Shown here piece after piece: positions 16,197 to 24,842 of a stretch of DNA of 35,117 bases. The DNA is from Candidatus Bathyarchaeota archaeon (GTDB taxonomy: Archaea > Thermoproteota > Bathyarchaeia > Bathyarchaeales > UBA233), in NCBI GenBank assembly GCA_025057795.1, contig JANXEP010000035.1:1-35117 (forward strand). Direction: 5' to 3'. Every line of letters starts with the position of its first letter. The stretch's first letter is position 1. The notes beneath the pieces are model-generated. The model was not told where the DNA came from. It searched no databases and was given only the letters and a program-made list of their open reading frames with translations. The translations under genes were made by a program, and so were the position numbers.

Positions 16197-16250
16197 GGAG
16201 TTAAGCAGACTCCCGATAATCGCCCACCTTTAAGCGGCGATTGATCTTTT
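16197..16250 (+). other. Structured intergenic DNA: two adjacent hairpins and T-run
   Basis: In the 383-bp gap between 15977 and 16361, ggagt (16197-16201) pairs with actcc (16209-16213), loop 7. Directly after it, aatcgcc (16218-16224) pairs with ggcgatt (16236-16242), loop 11, followed by gatctttt. It could be a small RNA end, an attenuator or a terminator of an unrecognised transcript. The rest of the gap shows only the TATA-like cttttaaat near 16310 for the next gene. Confidence 0.35.
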
Positions 16251-16360
16251 AGATGGCTGAACTTTTAGCGGGCGCTGGAGAAAGATTATTTCAGCGACTA
16301 GTAAAAGCTTTTAAATCCTGTGCATTCATTTAATGGTAACCAATCAGGAGATTGAAAGTT

Positions 16361-17254
16361 ATGGAGAAAAAATACAAGCATCTGGTTAAAAGAATACCCA
16401 TCCAGAAAGGACCCGGCGGGGCTCTCCCAAATCAGCTTATCTGGTTGGACAGTAAAAGCCTAGAGGGCATTGCCCTTAACTTTGGAGGAGGCGACCATGC
16501 GACAACAGGCTATTGGCATACTTGGGCTGGTGCACACACACATCCATACGACGAGGTTCTGTTTTTCTTCGGGATGGACCCCAGCGATATCACCTACCTT
16601 GGAGCAGAGGTTGCGATAGAACTGGGCGAAGAGCAAGAGGAACATATACTCAAGGAGTCGTCTGTGGTTGTTGTGCCCAAAAATCTGCCGCATGGACCAC
16701 TTACAACTCTACGTGTAGATAAGCCCTTCAGAAGCTGCCATATCGTGTTGGCGCCTGAATATCAAGTTACTTGGATGCCGAAAGAGACAAAGCCTCCTAA
16801 AACCACTGGAAGTAAGTACAGTCATCTGATAAAACCGTTGAAGGGAAGAGTTTTTAGTCCAGCAAAGATGGGGGTGGGACCTGGAAACGCTGACCAAATC
16901 GTTTGGTTCTTCAGTAAGGATTTGGAGGGCTTAAACGTCAATTTCACGTGGGGTTTCTACAGCGGGTGTGGCACGTGGCACCGAGAGAAAGGAAAATCAT
17001 TAGCCCACATCCATCCATATGACGAAGTACTAGTATTTTTGGGCTTAGATCCTAATGATCTAAACTACTTGGGAGCCGAAATTGAAATAGACATGGGTGT
17101 TGAACACGAAGTGCACGTGTTCAGCGAGCCTACCGTTGTTATATGTCCTAAAGGGTTCCAGCATACTCCGGTTACAACTAGATGGGTTGACAAACCCTTC
17201 TCATGTTTCGTGATATGCCTTAGTCCAGAGTACACTGCTAAATGGGTAGAGTGA
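16361..17254 (+). CDS. Bicupin-like protein, second paralogue
   Basis: Start ATG 16361 has caggag about 10 nt ahead; a TTG at 16352 is too close to it. The 297-residue protein has two halves, each opening with Lys-Tyr-(K/S)-His-Leu. Cupin motifs are complete in both halves: AHTHPYDEVLFFFG with VPKNLPHGPL, and AHIHPYDEVLVFLG with CPKGFQHTPV. The H-x-H-x3-E and later His residues could hold two metals, so this copy looks catalytically more intact than its paralogue at 13192. Shared phrases such as GPGNAD, WGFYS-CG-WHR and WVDKP show the pair arose by duplication. No signal peptide. Function unknown; neighbours (AKR-like and nitroreductase genes) suggest redox metabolism of an organic substrate. 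Confidence 0.75.
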   Translation: MEKKYKHLVKRIPIQKGPGGALPNQLIWLDSKSLEGIALNFGGGDHATTGYWHTWAGAHTHPYDEVLFFFGMDPSDITYLGAEVAIELGEEQEEHILKESSVVVVPKNLPHGPLTTLRVDKPFRSCHIVLAPEYQVTWMPKETKPPKTTGSKYSHLIKPLKGRVFSPAKMGVGPGNADQIVWFFSKDLEGLNVNFTWGFYSGCGTWHREKGKSLAHIHPYDEVLVFLGLDPNDLNYLGAEIEIDMGVEHEVHVFSEPTVVICPKGFQHTPVTTRWVDKPFSCFVICLSPEYTAKWVE

Positions 17255-17388
17255 AGGCGTCAACAACCCCACCATATATATAAATTTTCAGCTGAACACT
17301 ACGTTTTTCTAACACTCACAGTGTATAGATGAAGCTCTAGACCTAAAATTACGGTGTTAAGGAAAAAGATAAAATTTCCAAAACATAG

Positions 17389-17400
17389 TTTTTAAATAAA
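17389..17400 (+). promoter_or_regulatory. TATA box for thioredoxin-CcdA gene
   Basis: tttttaaataaa lies about 36 nt ahead of the GTG at 17431, with the ribosome site gggga in between. A second TATA-like run, ccatatatataaat at 17271-17284, has no recognisable gene directly downstream. Confidence 0.45.
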
Positions 17401-17430
17401 CGGGAACATGTACCACTCTTGGGGAAAATT

Positions 17431-18504
17431 GTGAAGAAAGAAGCATTCCTCCTCGTGCTATGCATGATAACTGTTTTTCAATGCACCATCAACGTTTGTT
17501 ATTCGCTTCAGCGGGTGCACATCGAATTTTTGTATCGTGATAATTTCTGTCAATACTGTCCAGACGCGGTAAACGATTACATGGCCTACGTCCACAACCG
17601 TGAAGTCATAATGAATATACAAAGGGATTATGGGGAAAACGTTACTGTTGATTGGATCCCCTTCTTTTCAGAAGAGGGACTGAATAAAGTGAAACAGTAC
17701 AACCTCAGTTTAAGAGATTGGAACAGCATAGTGATAAACTATGAAACGGTTCTAGGCGGAGGTGACAAACATGTAAATGAGACTATCCTAAGAGAAATAA
17801 TTGATTCACAGCTTGCCAGCTTAAATCAGCAGAAGCCGCAAACAACATATGCAACCGCGGGAGTAATGGTGACGGCTTTCATTTTAGGATTTTTCGAGAG
17901 TTTCTCTCCATGCGTCCTAATCATGTTATCATTCGTTGTGGGCTACACTTTGGGTGATAAAAGCCAACCCCAATTAAAGGAGGGATTTCTCAAAGTGATG
18001 ACCTTTGGGGCTGGCTTTATCTTTTCTTCTTTAGTTCTTGGTGCGGCGTGTGGTCTACTTTTCTTATCAGTGCCCAACCTGCAATCATACCTGACCTTAG
18101 TTATCTGCTTTTTTGCCATAATTTTCGGGTTTAATTTGCTTGGATTGTTAAAGTTTCCTACACAGTCCAAGCCTTTGATAAGTAAAGTTGCTAAAAAATA
18201 TGTTTTAAGCTACGTTGGAATTTTCTTTTTGGGTTCAATGTTCTATTTTCTGGATCCTTGCATCTCGCCGATATTTGCCTCCATGGCAGCTGTTCTTTTT
18301 TCGGGGGTTTTCACTTTTGCTTTGTTCTTTTTCTGTGTAGGCGCCATAATTCCATTCATTGGCGCTGGATTGTTTGTTGGCTCAATATCAAAAATTACTA
18401 GAAGGGCCTATAAACATCGCCTTCTATTGAGAAGTTTAAGCGGCGCAATTTTGATAGGCTATGCTTCCTATCTTCTTTACCTCGTGATGGACTCTCTTTT
18501 GTAA
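17431..18504 (+). CDS. Thioredoxin-like domain fused to CcdA/DsbD-type membrane thiol transporter
   Basis: From the GTG at 17431 (gggga 6 nt ahead; a TTG at 17419 is the alternative) the protein has 357 residues. A signal sequence (KKEAFLLVLCMITVFQC) leads to an extracytoplasmic domain of about 110 residues with a thioredoxin-type CxxC (NFCQYCPDA) near 37-40. Six hydrophobic segments follow from about residue 145. They carry the two CcdA-type cysteines in FFESFSPCVLIML and YFLDPCISPIFAS, each next to a Pro. CcdA/DsbD proteins carry reducing power from cytoplasmic thioredoxin across the membrane. Having receiver and transporter in one chain gives a compact outward thiol-reducing system. Neighbours are not functionally linked in an obvious way. 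Confidence 0.88.
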   Translation: MKKEAFLLVLCMITVFQCTINVCYSLQRVHIEFLYRDNFCQYCPDAVNDYMAYVHNREVIMNIQRDYGENVTVDWIPFFSEEGLNKVKQYNLSLRDWNSIVINYETVLGGGDKHVNETILREIIDSQLASLNQQKPQTTYATAGVMVTAFILGFFESFSPCVLIMLSFVVGYTLGDKSQPQLKEGFLKVMTFGAGFIFSSLVLGAACGLLFLSVPNLQSYLTLVICFFAIIFGFNLLGLLKFPTQSKPLISKVAKKYVLSYVGIFFLGSMFYFLDPCISPIFASMAAVLFSGVFTFALFFFCVGAIIPFIGAGLFVGSISKITRRAYKHRLLLRSLSGAILIGYASYLLYLVMDSLL

Positions 18505-18523
18505 AAACAAAGTCAAAATATCC

Positions 18524-18543
18524 TTCCCCATTAAAAAAGGGGA
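18524..18543. terminator. Hairpin between convergent genes
   Basis: tcccc (18525-18529) pairs with gggga (18539-18543) around an A-rich loop that reads as a T-run on the minus strand. It lies between the stops at 18504 (+) and 18554 (-) and may serve both directions. Confidence 0.35.
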
Positions 18544-18553
18544 TGAGGGGTGT

Positions 18554-20476
18554 TTATTCTTTTGTTTTCCTCCTAGCCTTAATTGCGAAGTAGCTTGCTG
18601 CTATCAATATGACTACCACCACGACGGCTATTATGATTATTTGTTCTGTTGACAGTCCAGCAGGTGCAGGTACTGGGGTAGGTGTTGGTGTAGGTGTGAC
18701 TACGGGTGTGGGTGTTGGCGTGACAACCGGCGTAGGCGTGGGTCTAACGGGAGTAGGCGTAGGTGTAGGTGTCGGGGTTGGCGGCACCCAGCCAACTGGG
18801 GTTAGTTCGCAATAAACCATGGGTCTCATGGGGAGTAGAAACGCAAACCCTGTGTATCGTGTTGAATGCTCAGGGTTCCAGTTGGTGAACTTATCTGTTC
18901 TGTAAACCCATATGAACGATGGATAAAACGTCAGGGGAACCGCTGGAAGTTCCTCCGCGAATATTCTAACGACTTTTTTAATGTCCTCAACCTGCTCATT
19001 ATAGTCTAAACGCCTAAATGCGCTGCGTGCAGAACTGTTAGCCTCAGCGCTGACCCAGCCCGTTGAAACTTCAAAGTTTATGAACCCTGGGGTAATAACG
19101 TAGTTCACTTGGTCAATCCATGGTTCAGGTCCGTTTTCGCCCATGACATCATCTGCAAACCCCCAATCTTTTTTCTCCGCAAAATATGCAGCTGCAATAT
19201 AATCCATTATCTCCATCGTCTGGTACGTGTGGATTTCTATTCCAATCTCCTTCAGGTTTTCAATGATCCTTTCCGAAGCCCTAACCCTCACGGTTGTTAA
19301 CGGAGACAGCCTCATAAGATACTTGTAGCTTAGTCTTGTTCCGTTTGGCGTCACTCTTATTCCATCGGGTCCTTTCGCAAAGCCTAACTGGTCCAATATG
19401 CGGTTAGCCTCAGCAACACATTCCTCGTGGTTCATGAAATAGCCCGGCCAAACAGCCTCTGGAACAAAAAACTCGGGGGCTATTGCAAAATTGATCATTG
19501 ACCTGTTGGCTGGTATGCCATAACCCATAAAATAGTTTTGGGCTATGTCAACCTTGTCTATGGCTAGGTCTATGGCCTGCCTGACCTCTTTAAGGCTAAG
19601 CGGATAAAGCCTCGTGTTAATAAGTAAGAAGCAGGGGGCTCTAGGGACAGGGAATGTCCAAATGGTTATGTTAGGCACTCCGACTACTTGCGCGAGTAGG
19701 TAGAACGGGTATGGTATAGCCACATCAAGTTCGCCCTTCTTAATGAGAAGCGGGAATAACGAGATATCGCTTATGAACCTGCACAAAATTCCATCTATTT
19801 TTGGCATATGCTCCGTTTTCCAGTAGTCTGGCCTCTTTCTGAAAAGCCACCACTCGCCAGCCTTATACGAGTCGTATTTAAATGGGGCTGAGGTTACATG
19901 CTTGCCTGGGTCGCCTATAAACTCGTAGCTTAACGGGTCCTCAAGTGCGCCCCAAATGTGAGCTGGCCTCACTAAAGTGTTGCCAAAATCTAGGTACCAC
20001 CTCGCCCAAGGCTGGGTGGTTATGAACTCAACGGTGTGGTTGTCAACCGCCCTGACCTCTTCGAGGACGCCCACCAGTAGGGATGGGGTAGCGTACGTCA
20101 TTATCTGATCCCATGTGACTTCTACGTCGCGGGCGGTGACTGGGGTGCCGTCGTTCCAGCGGGCTCTTTTGTCTATGTGGAACACGTACCGTTTTCCGTC
20201 GTCTAGTATTTCCCAACGCTCAGCCAGCCAAGGCACCAAACTACCATTCAGCAAGTTCAAAATAAGCGGCTCGTGTAATAGGTATGGGAACCAAACGGCT
20301 TGGCAAATATCCCGCATTGAAAGCAGCGGATTGAATGAGCTGGGCACACATTCAAAGGCTACCCGCAATATGTTTTCCTCAGGAGCCGCCGAAACACCAG
20401 GTGACGCTAAAGAACCCATCATCAACATAGCCAGGAGAAAAGCTGATGAAACCTTAAAGTAGAATCTGCGGCTCAT
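18554..20476 (-). CDS. ABC transporter substrate-binding protein, family 5, second paralogue with Pro-Thr stalk
   Basis: This 640-residue protein is a twin of the 3409 product in opposite orientation. A signal peptide occupies residues 1-31 (FLLAMLMMGSLASPGVSAA). The SBP_bac_5 domain spans about 35-560 with the same signatures, including GSLVPWLAERWEI and KEVRQAIDLAIDK. The Pro-Thr stalk is at about 565-605 and is shorter than in the twin. A C-terminal helix (IIIIAVVVVVILIAASYFAI) and a basic tail anchor it. A ggaggga ribosome site precedes the ATG at 20476. No permease genes adjoin it, so it may feed the permeases at 1434-3286 with a different ligand. Differences cluster in the ligand-binding middle part, which fits divergence of specificity. 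Confidence 0.95.
   Translation of the reverse strand: MSRRFYFKVSSAFLLAMLMMGSLASPGVSAAPEENILRVAFECVPSSFNPLLSMRDICQAVWFPYLLHEPLILNLLNGSLVPWLAERWEILDDGKRYVFHIDKRARWNDGTPVTARDVEVTWDQIMTYATPSLLVGVLEEVRAVDNHTVEFITTQPWARWYLDFGNTLVRPAHIWGALEDPLSYEFIGDPGKHVTSAPFKYDSYKAGEWWLFRKRPDYWKTEHMPKIDGILCRFISDISLFPLLIKKGELDVAIPYPFYLLAQVVGVPNITIWTFPVPRAPCFLLINTRLYPLSLKEVRQAIDLAIDKVDIAQNYFMGYGIPANRSMINFAIAPEFFVPEAVWPGYFMNHEECVAEANRILDQLGFAKGPDGIRVTPNGTRLSYKYLMRLSPLTTVRVRASERIIENLKEIGIEIHTYQTMEIMDYIAAAYFAEKKDWGFADDVMGENGPEPWIDQVNYVITPGFINFEVSTGWVSAEANSSARSAFRRLDYNEQVEDIKKVVRIFAEELPAVPLTFYPSFIWVYRTDKFTNWNPEHSTRYTGFAFLLPMRPMVYCELTPVGWVPPTPTPTPTPTPVRPTPTPVVTPTPTPVVTPTPTPTPVPAPAGLSTEQIIIIAVVVVVILIAASYFAIKARRKTKE
18661..18789 (-). 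repeat. Low-complexity tract encoding Pro-Thr stalk of second binding protein
   Basis: Seen on the plus strand as repeated ggtgtaggt/gggtgtgg units, this encodes (Pro-Thr)n on the minus strand. It is the inverted counterpart of 5113-5256. Confidence 0.8.
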
Positions 20477-20518
20477 GAAAGGTTTCCCTCCAAGGCAATT
20501 TAAAAATTTAAGGTCTAA

Positions 20519-20530
20519 CGTATTTATAAC
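20519..20530 (-). promoter_or_regulatory. TATA box of second binding-protein gene
   Basis: On the minus strand the sequence reads gttataaatacg, about 47 nt before the ATG at 20476. This leaves a short leader that carries the ggaggga ribosome site. Confidence 0.5.
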
Positions 20531-20650
20531 TTGTCATCAAGCTTTTCGCGCAAGACAATTTTCGGGTCAACGCTATAAAGAGGGATAGTTAGACATTCTG
20601 TCCGCGGTCATCAGACTTTATGGCCCTGCAGACCTGTAAAAACCCTTTTG

Positions 20651-21547
20651 TCATTTGTTGATTTTACCAAGTTTGCGTGTGAAGCTTATGGTCTGGGTTT
20701 GATTTTTATGTAATCCAACCTCTTCAGGGGACATGCCTAGGGCGAGGCCCAAGAGCTGGGTTATAAAAACGGTGGGAAGCTCATATTTTTTCCCAAATTT
20801 TTGGGTCAGTTGAACTTGGCCAATATCAAACTGTAAATGACAAAAAGCACATGGTGTAGCCACGCAATCCGCCCCTGCGTAAATCATATTCTCAACTTTT
20901 TCTCTTGTAAAATCTAAGGCGACATCGGGTTTTCCCGCCCTAACACCACCGCCCGCCCCACAACACATCATTTTATCCCTATAGTTGACACTTTGGGCAC
21001 CTAAAATCATAACGAAATCGTCAAGCATTGTGGGTCTTTCAGAAGTCCCGTGCTGTCTAACCTCTTTAGGCTTTAGAAAATGGCATCCGTAATGAACAGC
21101 CACTTTAACTCCTTTAAGGGGGTTCGTTATTCTGTTCAATATGGCCTTATAACCTACATCATGTTCCAAAACTTCAATGACGTGTTTTACTTTAGCTGTG
21201 CCTCTGTATTCTTTATCGACGTCCTTCAGAATATCGTTCACCCGTTTTTTAAGCTCATCATTGCGCGTTAAAAGGTGATAAGCTTCCTGTAGCGTCGCAT
21301 AGCATCCATTACAGGTAACAACCACATCAGAATTTATTTCCTCAGCAATCGAAAGGTTTCTCGCTGCAATAACCAGCCATGTCCACAGATCAAAGGATCC
21401 AATGACGCCTGGGGCTGGACAACATGAAGCTCCATTCATGTCCAGAAGTTTTAATCCGAAATTTTCTAGCACTTTTCTGGTTGCGAGTTCGATCCCTGGA
21501 TAGCGGTTCGGTGTGATACACCCAAGGAAATAGGAATACCTTCTCAC
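20651..21547 (-). CDS. hdrB: Heterodisulfide reductase subunit B (HdrB)
   Basis: This 298-residue catalytic Hdr subunit has two CCG domains that in methanogens bind non-cubane 4Fe-4S clusters and reduce CoM-S-S-CoB. Seen here: YSYFLGCITPNRYPG at 4-18, then GASCCPAPG near 40, TCNGCYATL near 79, HYGCHFLKPKEV near 152, CCGAGGGVRAG near 194 and TPCAFCHLQFDIGQ near 226. These are the full set of HdrB cysteines. The gene overlaps hdrC by 4 nt. Without other methanogenesis genes in view, the substrate may be another disulfide or an electron carrier. Confidence 0.95.
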   Translation of the reverse strand: MRRYSYFLGCITPNRYPGIELATRKVLENFGLKLLDMNGASCCPAPGVIGSFDLWTWLVIAARNLSIAEEINSDVVVTCNGCYATLQEAYHLLTRNDELKKRVNDILKDVDKEYRGTAKVKHVIEVLEHDVGYKAILNRITNPLKGVKVAVHYGCHFLKPKEVRQHGTSERPTMLDDFVMILGAQSVNYRDKMMCCGAGGGVRAGKPDVALDFTREKVENMIYAGADCVATPCAFCHLQFDIGQVQLTQKFGKKYELPTVFITQLLGLALGMSPEEVGLHKNQTQTISFTRKLGKINK

Positions 21548-22113
21548 TTAACACCGCCATCCACTTTCGCTTTAAACCCCGTTTTTTCAAAGATTTTAAG
21601 GACTTCTCTGAGGCTTTCTGGATAACTATGAACTGTTGGCGGGCTTTCAGCTAGCCCTAACTCTCTCCTAACTTTTTTGATGTCATCGTTAATTGGAACG
21701 GCGTGACCATAACCAAATAAATTTTCGCAAACCCTGCGATGGGCCTCCTTCATACGGCCGAACTTTACAGCTAAATTTCTAATAATTCTAACAATGTCTG
21801 TTGTGCGCACTTTTCTCGGGCATCTCTCTTGGCAAGTATAACAAGTGGTGCAACTCCACAATTCATCGTTTGATAAAACCTCCTCTATTAATCCTAGACG
21901 CGTTTTCTCCAAGATTTCCCTAACCCGCCATGAAGTTCTTCTTCCAGAAGGGCAACTCCCCGCACATCTACCGCATTGAATGCAAGCCTTCAAGGTTTCA
22001 ACTTCTTTTTTAGGAAATACTTTGGAACCCCAATTTATGACCTCATTTATGAAGATAGGCGTTATATCTGTTACAACATCCGCGCATGCAGAGTTCTCAG
22101 ATTTTCTTTTCAT
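21544..22113 (-). CDS. hdrC: Heterodisulfide reductase subunit C (HdrC)
   Basis: This 189-residue electron-relay subunit has two 4Fe-4S groups: CIQCGRCAGSCPSG near 44-57 and CTTCYTCQERCPRKV near 88-102. The spacing and length match HdrC, which links HdrA to HdrB. It is placed between hdrA (38-nt gap) and hdrB (4-nt overlap), giving the transcription order hdrA-hdrC-hdrB. The C-terminal 70 residues are the usual helical tail. Confidence 0.95.
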   Translation of the reverse strand: MKRKSENSACADVVTDITPIFINEVINWGSKVFPKKEVETLKACIQCGRCAGSCPSGRRTSWRVREILEKTRLGLIEEVLSNDELWSCTTCYTCQERCPRKVRTTDIVRIIRNLAVKFGRMKEAHRRVCENLFGYGHAVPINDDIKKVRRELGLAESPPTVHSYPESLREVLKIFEKTGFKAKVDGGVK

Positions 22114-22151
22114 TCAACCTCTCTAACTTAGATCTTTAGATATTAGCTTTC

Positions 22152-24119
22152 CTATGCTATGGCTGCTTTAATTTCAGCGAGGATTTGTTCGTCGGTGAAG
22201 TTTTGGACTTGTACGGCTTTTGTGGGACACGCTGCAGCGCATACGCCACAACCTTTGCACAAAACTTCAATAGGATATGCTATCAAATTTCCTTTGTCGT
22301 TTTTTTCTATTTTGACTGCGCCATAGGCGCAAACAGATTCGCAGATTCCGCAGCCGCTGCATAATTCTTCTTCAACTTTTGCGATAAAAGGCTCAATTGT
22401 TGTTTCTCCCGCGGTCATTAGAATGCTTGCTTTTTGGGCTGAGGCGCTTGCTTGAGCTACAGAATCGGGGATGTCTTTAGGTCCTTGCGCAGCTCCAGCT
22501 ATGAATATTCCGTCAATAAGCGAGTCAACTGGCCGCAACTTGGGATGCGCCTCTCTGAGGAAGCCGTCTTCGCTTATTGTGATGTTGAGTGTTCTGCGAA
22601 GTAGGTCTGTATCGTTGTTCGGGGCTAGCCCAACCGACAAAACTACCATTTCAAACTCGGCTTCAATAGGTTTTCCTGTAAGGGTGTCTTCAGCTCTAAC
22701 AATTAGGTTTTTTGCCTCCGGATTTTCAATGATTTCCGCAACCCTACCCCTGATGAAGTATATTCCCTCCATTTGTGCTCTTTTATAAAATTCTTCATAA
22801 CCTTTCCCAAAAGCCCGAATATCAACATAAAATATCACGATTTCAGCTTCCCTAATTTTTTCTCTAATTAGCAAAGCTTGTTTTATTGCGTACATGCAGC
22901 AAACCCTTGAACAATACGGTTTTGTTTTCTCGTCCCTTGACCCGACGCATTGAATAAACGCTATACGCTTAGGAACTTTCCCGTCAGACTGTCTAATTAT
23001 CCTACCGCCTGTCGGACCGGTGGGGCTTAAAATCCTCTCAAACTCTATTCCGGTAACCACGTTTTCATAGATTTTATAACCATACTCTTCGATAACGCTT
23101 GGATCAAAAACCTCAAATCCCGTAGCCACTATTATGGTGCCTACTTCCAACTCTATTTCCATGGGTTTCTGCGAAAAGTCTATTGCTCTTAGGCTGCAAG
23201 CCTCTACACATTTATAGCATTCAATACAATTGTCCATGTCGATCGTGTATATTAGTGGCACGGCTTGGGGAAAGGGAATGTATATTGCCTTTCTTGGACC
23301 TAGTTTCTCGTCAAACTCGTTTGGGACCTCAATTGGGCAAACCTTTACGCATTCTCCGCAGCCGTTACATAATTCCTGTTTAACATACCTTGGTTTCACC
23401 TTTATCTTAACTTTAAAATTTCCTATATAACCCGAAACCTCGGTTACTTCTGAATTTGTGAACAAGTGGATTTTTGGGTTATGTGCGACTAGGGCCATTT
23501 TAGGGGCTAAGATGCATAAAGAGCAATCTAATGTTGGAAAGGTCTTGTCCAACTGGGCCATATGACCGCCAATGCTCGGCTTCTTTTCGACTAGGTATAC
23601 GTCGAAACCTTCATCTGCAAGGTCAAGCGCAGCTTGGATGCCGGCTATGCCGCCGCCTAGTACTAGGCAACTTTTCCTCACCGGAACTTTTTTGGGTGTT
23701 AGAGGCTTAAGCAGGGACGCTCGGGCTACTGACATTTTCACTAGGTCTATGGCTTTTTCTGTTGCTTCTTTTGGCTGGGACGCGTGGACCCATGAGCATT
23801 GCTCTCTGATGTTCGCCATTGCAACCAAGTAACCGTTTAACCCGACATCTTCAACACACTTGCTGAAGGTTTGTTGATGTAGGGTTGGTGAGCACGCTGC
23901 AACCACAACTCTGTCGAGCTTGAGTTCTCTAACGTCCTGTTTAATCAGCCTTTGACCCGCATCAGAGCATAAGTAAGTGTGATTTCGAGCTATAACCACC
24001 TTTGGAAGTCTTGAAGCGTGCTCTGTTACTTTTTTAACGTCGACGGTTCCAGCAATATTTGTACCGCAATGGCATACGTAAACGCCGATTCTGGAAGCCT
24101 CGCCGTTTTCGGACTGCAT
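22152..24119 (-). CDS. hdrA: Heterodisulfide reductase subunit A (HdrA), first copy
   Basis: This 655-residue FAD/Fe-S protein is the bifurcating core of Hdr complexes. The N-terminal domain has GVYVCHCGTN (C16, C18), CSPTLHQ and REQCSWVH. The FAD-binding segment is LVLGGGIAGIQAALDLADEG near 152-171, then PTLDCSLCILAPKM. Inserted ferredoxin groups are CNGCGECVKVCP and CIECYKCVEACS. C-terminal ferredoxin groups are CSGCGICESVCA and CKGCGVCAAACP. It ends after the second ferredoxin group, the short form without an MvhD-like tail. Start ATG 24119 has aaggga just upstream. The 98-nt gap to the divergent promoter region probably holds both promoters. The electron donor partner (hydrogenase, formate dehydrogenase or F420 enzyme) is not in the window. 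Confidence 0.95.
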   Translation of the reverse strand: MQSENGEASRIGVYVCHCGTNIAGTVDVKKVTEHASRLPKVVIARNHTYLCSDAGQRLIKQDVRELKLDRVVVAACSPTLHQQTFSKCVEDVGLNGYLVAMANIREQCSWVHASQPKEATEKAIDLVKMSVARASLLKPLTPKKVPVRKSCLVLGGGIAGIQAALDLADEGFDVYLVEKKPSIGGHMAQLDKTFPTLDCSLCILAPKMALVAHNPKIHLFTNSEVTEVSGYIGNFKVKIKVKPRYVKQELCNGCGECVKVCPIEVPNEFDEKLGPRKAIYIPFPQAVPLIYTIDMDNCIECYKCVEACSLRAIDFSQKPMEIELEVGTIIVATGFEVFDPSVIEEYGYKIYENVVTGIEFERILSPTGPTGGRIIRQSDGKVPKRIAFIQCVGSRDEKTKPYCSRVCCMYAIKQALLIREKIREAEIVIFYVDIRAFGKGYEEFYKRAQMEGIYFIRGRVAEIIENPEAKNLIVRAEDTLTGKPIEAEFEMVVLSVGLAPNNDTDLLRRTLNITISEDGFLREAHPKLRPVDSLIDGIFIAGAAQGPKDIPDSVAQASASAQKASILMTAGETTIEPFIAKVEEELCSGCGICESVCAYGAVKIEKNDKGNLIAYPIEVLCKGCGVCAAACPTKAVQVQNFTDEQILAEIKAAIA

Positions 24120-24277
24120 AACTATCCCTTTAAAAGGAACGCTATTTTTAATTTAATTTTTCTATGAAATCCAGCTTCAAATGTGCAATTTGTGTGTAAA
24201 CAACTGTGATACGGTAAATGTCCGTGAATTGTGGGCGTGTGTTCAGACAAAATGTTTTTGATTTCTGGCACAAAATA

Positions 24278-24286
24278 CTTATATTT
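24278..24286 (+). promoter_or_regulatory. TATA box of redox/zinc-ribbon gene
   Basis: cttatattt lies about 40 nt ahead of the ATG at 24323. It falls inside the longer open frame that would begin at 24218, so it argues that translation starts at 24323. Confidence 0.5.
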
Positions 24287-24322
24287 CCGGCTCCCGTGAC
24301 TCTGACAAGCAGGTACTGCTCC

Positions 24323-24823
24323 ATGACCGCCTCAAGTTTACCAACCAAGGATTACGAGAAAATAGGGCTTCAGAAGACGGAACAAGCCAAAGAAGCGATG
24401 GAGTCAATGGGCATATCAGACGACGAGGTGAAAATGGTCATTCACAACTGCGAGGCCACAGGGGAAAAATTACACCTGCCCGAGGAGAAAAGATTTTTAG
24501 CAAAGGCAAGTGTTGGAGAAAGAACCGTTTACGTGGAATACTCTCCCATTGAAGGTAGCAACGCATACAAAATTCACACAGCTTACGCCTTCAGGGCAAA
24601 GTTTAAGGAAAGCAAAACTGGAGGGGTGCAAACTATAAAGTGGCATTGTTTCAAGTGCAAGGAACAAATGAAAAGCGCGTCTGTGACCATGGAGTATAAG
24701 GGTATAAGCGGCGCCGTCGAGGGTATGAGGTGCCCAAAATGCGGCAACTCATATTTGACAGAGGATGTTGTAAAGGCAAAGGTGTTAAAGGCTGAGAAGC
24801 TGATTGATGCTAAATCCCGTTGA
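24323..24823 (+). CDS. Small redox protein with C-terminal zinc ribbon (resembles DVU_1557 family)
   Basis: From the ATG at 24323 the protein has 166 residues. The upstream in-frame ATG at 24218 is rejected because a TATA box lies inside the extension. The first 95 residues (LPTKDYEKIGLQKTEQAKEA; VIHNCEATGEKLHLPEEKRF; VYVEYSPIE) form a compact alpha/beta domain. The last 60 residues hold a CxxC pair in WHCFKCKEQM and another in MRCPKCGNSYLTED, giving a rubredoxin- or zinc-ribbon-like site. From memory, this layout resembles the family named after Desulfovibrio DVU_1557, which lies beside TrsM/TrsS genes. Here TrsM- and TrsS-like genes lie 4-7 kb away. It diverges from hdrA, suggesting an electron-transfer role. 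Confidence 0.7.
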   Translation: MTASSLPTKDYEKIGLQKTEQAKEAMESMGISDDEVKMVIHNCEATGEKLHLPEEKRFLAKASVGERTVYVEYSPIEGSNAYKIHTAYAFRAKFKESKTGGVQTIKWHCFKCKEQMKSASVTMEYKGISGAVEGMRCPKCGNSYLTEDVVKAKVLKAEKLIDAKSR

Positions 24824-24842
24824 ACTAACCTTTTTCCCGACT

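Noticed and set aside
16068..16360. C/D-box guide RNA or tRNA in the intergenic gap
   Set aside because: Only an imperfect C-box-like atgatgg and a distant ctga are seen. There is no tRNA T-loop signature or cloverleaf.
24218..24322. Longer start for the redox/zinc-ribbon gene
   Set aside because: The extra 35 residues look non-coding and contain a TATA box placed correctly for the ATG at 24323.
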